Shown in pieces: positions 63,820 to 64,000 of a stretch of DNA of 64,000 nt (position 1 is the stretch's first letter; the number at the start of each line of letters is the position of its first letter). Below the pieces are notes generated by a model. The model saw only the letters and a program-made list of their open reading frames with translations. It was not told the origin of the DNA and made no database searches. Source of the stretch: CAYJAD01 sp964372165 (lineage in GTDB: Bacteria; Desulfobacterota; Desulfovibrionia; Desulfovibrionales; Desulfovibrionaceae); assembly GCA_964372165.1 (NCBI GenBank), contig CAYJPT010000001.1, forward strand, positions 6,600-70,599, written 5' to 3'. Made by a program: the position numbers and the translations under genes.

Positions 63820-64000
63820 AAGGACACGCTGATTAAATCAACAAGTCAAAAAACATATTGTGCGTTTCCTTACAAAGTAGGCAGTGTGCCTACTCAGACA
63901 GATGACAAACCCCCTTTCGGGTGTTTGTGCTGCCTAAGGCAGACAAGCTGACTTGGCAGTAAGGCACGAAAATCATTCGCTTGCGCTGCTCTCTATATCC
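63820..64000. repeat. Composite of repeat A (partial) and hairpin-string copy B2
   Basis: From 63820, AAGGACACGCTGATT..., then GTGCGTTTCCTT (63860-63871) and a GTAGGCAGTGTGCCTAC inverted pair, follow copy A1 at 10133-10210. From 63895 to 63979 the sequence matches 3291-3375 at 80 of 85 positions. The element runs into the window end. This 247-bp region upstream of gap (63754-64000) has no gene. Confidence 0.75.

Noticed and set aside
1..64000. tRNA, rRNA, CRISPR array, prophage or IS transposase
   Set aside because: Intergenic regions were read for cloverleaf-like ends, regular spacer repeats and transposase motifs; none was found. The repeats seen are short, non-coding and irregularly spaced.

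Overview
The window is a chromosomal segment of a Gram-negative, anaerobic, AT-rich bacterium, most likely a member of the Desulfovibrionaceae (Desulfovibrionales). The clues are a Desulfovibrio-type flavodoxin, a monofunctional CooS CO dehydrogenase with its CooC maturation ATPase, a CobA-HemD fusion, HypF (NiFe-hydrogenase maturation), TAXI-type TRAP transport, and a CsrA/FliW pair at the end of a flagellar hook operon. No rRNA, tRNA, CRISPR array, transposase or phage gene was seen.

Layout. 1-8.1 kb: a lipid or polyketide-like locus, with a polyketide synthase (AT-ACP-KR visible, running off the left edge) divergent from an alpha-oxoamine synthase, an asparagine-synthase-type amidotransferase and an outer-membrane barrel. 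8.2-16 kb: housekeeping genes lepA, an AlkA-like glycosylase, cobA-hemD, pepA and hemW. 16-21 kb: flgE and a two-gene TAXI-TRAP transporter. 21-24 kb: GDP-mannose/GDP-fucose genes (manC, fcl). 24-38 kb: dciA-like DUF721, a TPR protein, ruvC, an L,D-transpeptidase with a membrane partner, pyrE, purB, an FmdB zinc ribbon, a 37-residue basic peptide, mltA, an orphan ABC permease, thiL and a UvrD-type helicase. 39 kb: a peroxiredoxin-like gene whose active-site codon is an in-frame TGA, read here as selenocysteine. 39.7-47.5 kb: flgI-flgJ-flgN-flgK-flgL-csrA-fliW. 47.7-51.5 kb: a DMT permease, an exported protein, an acyl-CoA synthetase and an XRE-cupin regulator. 51.7-60.6 kb: hypF, flavodoxin with a candidate Fur site, and a compact CbiR-DHH-cooS-cooC group. 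60.7-63.8 kb: gap-fba-gap, with two dissimilar GAPDH paralogues around a class II aldolase.

Intergenic DNA is rich in repeats. One MITE-like family has TTAAGGAAAYGC termini. A second family is a string of small hairpins, present nearly identically near both ends of the window. A third is a 51-bp element found twice. Several terminators share sequence as well as shape.

The most interesting items are the UGA-containing peroxiredoxin, the PKS/oxoamine-synthase locus, the two-GAPDH arrangement with a lost cofactor-binding Asp, the shared inserted domain in FlgK and FlgL, and the repeat families. Family assignments rest on motif recognition by eye; no database search was run.
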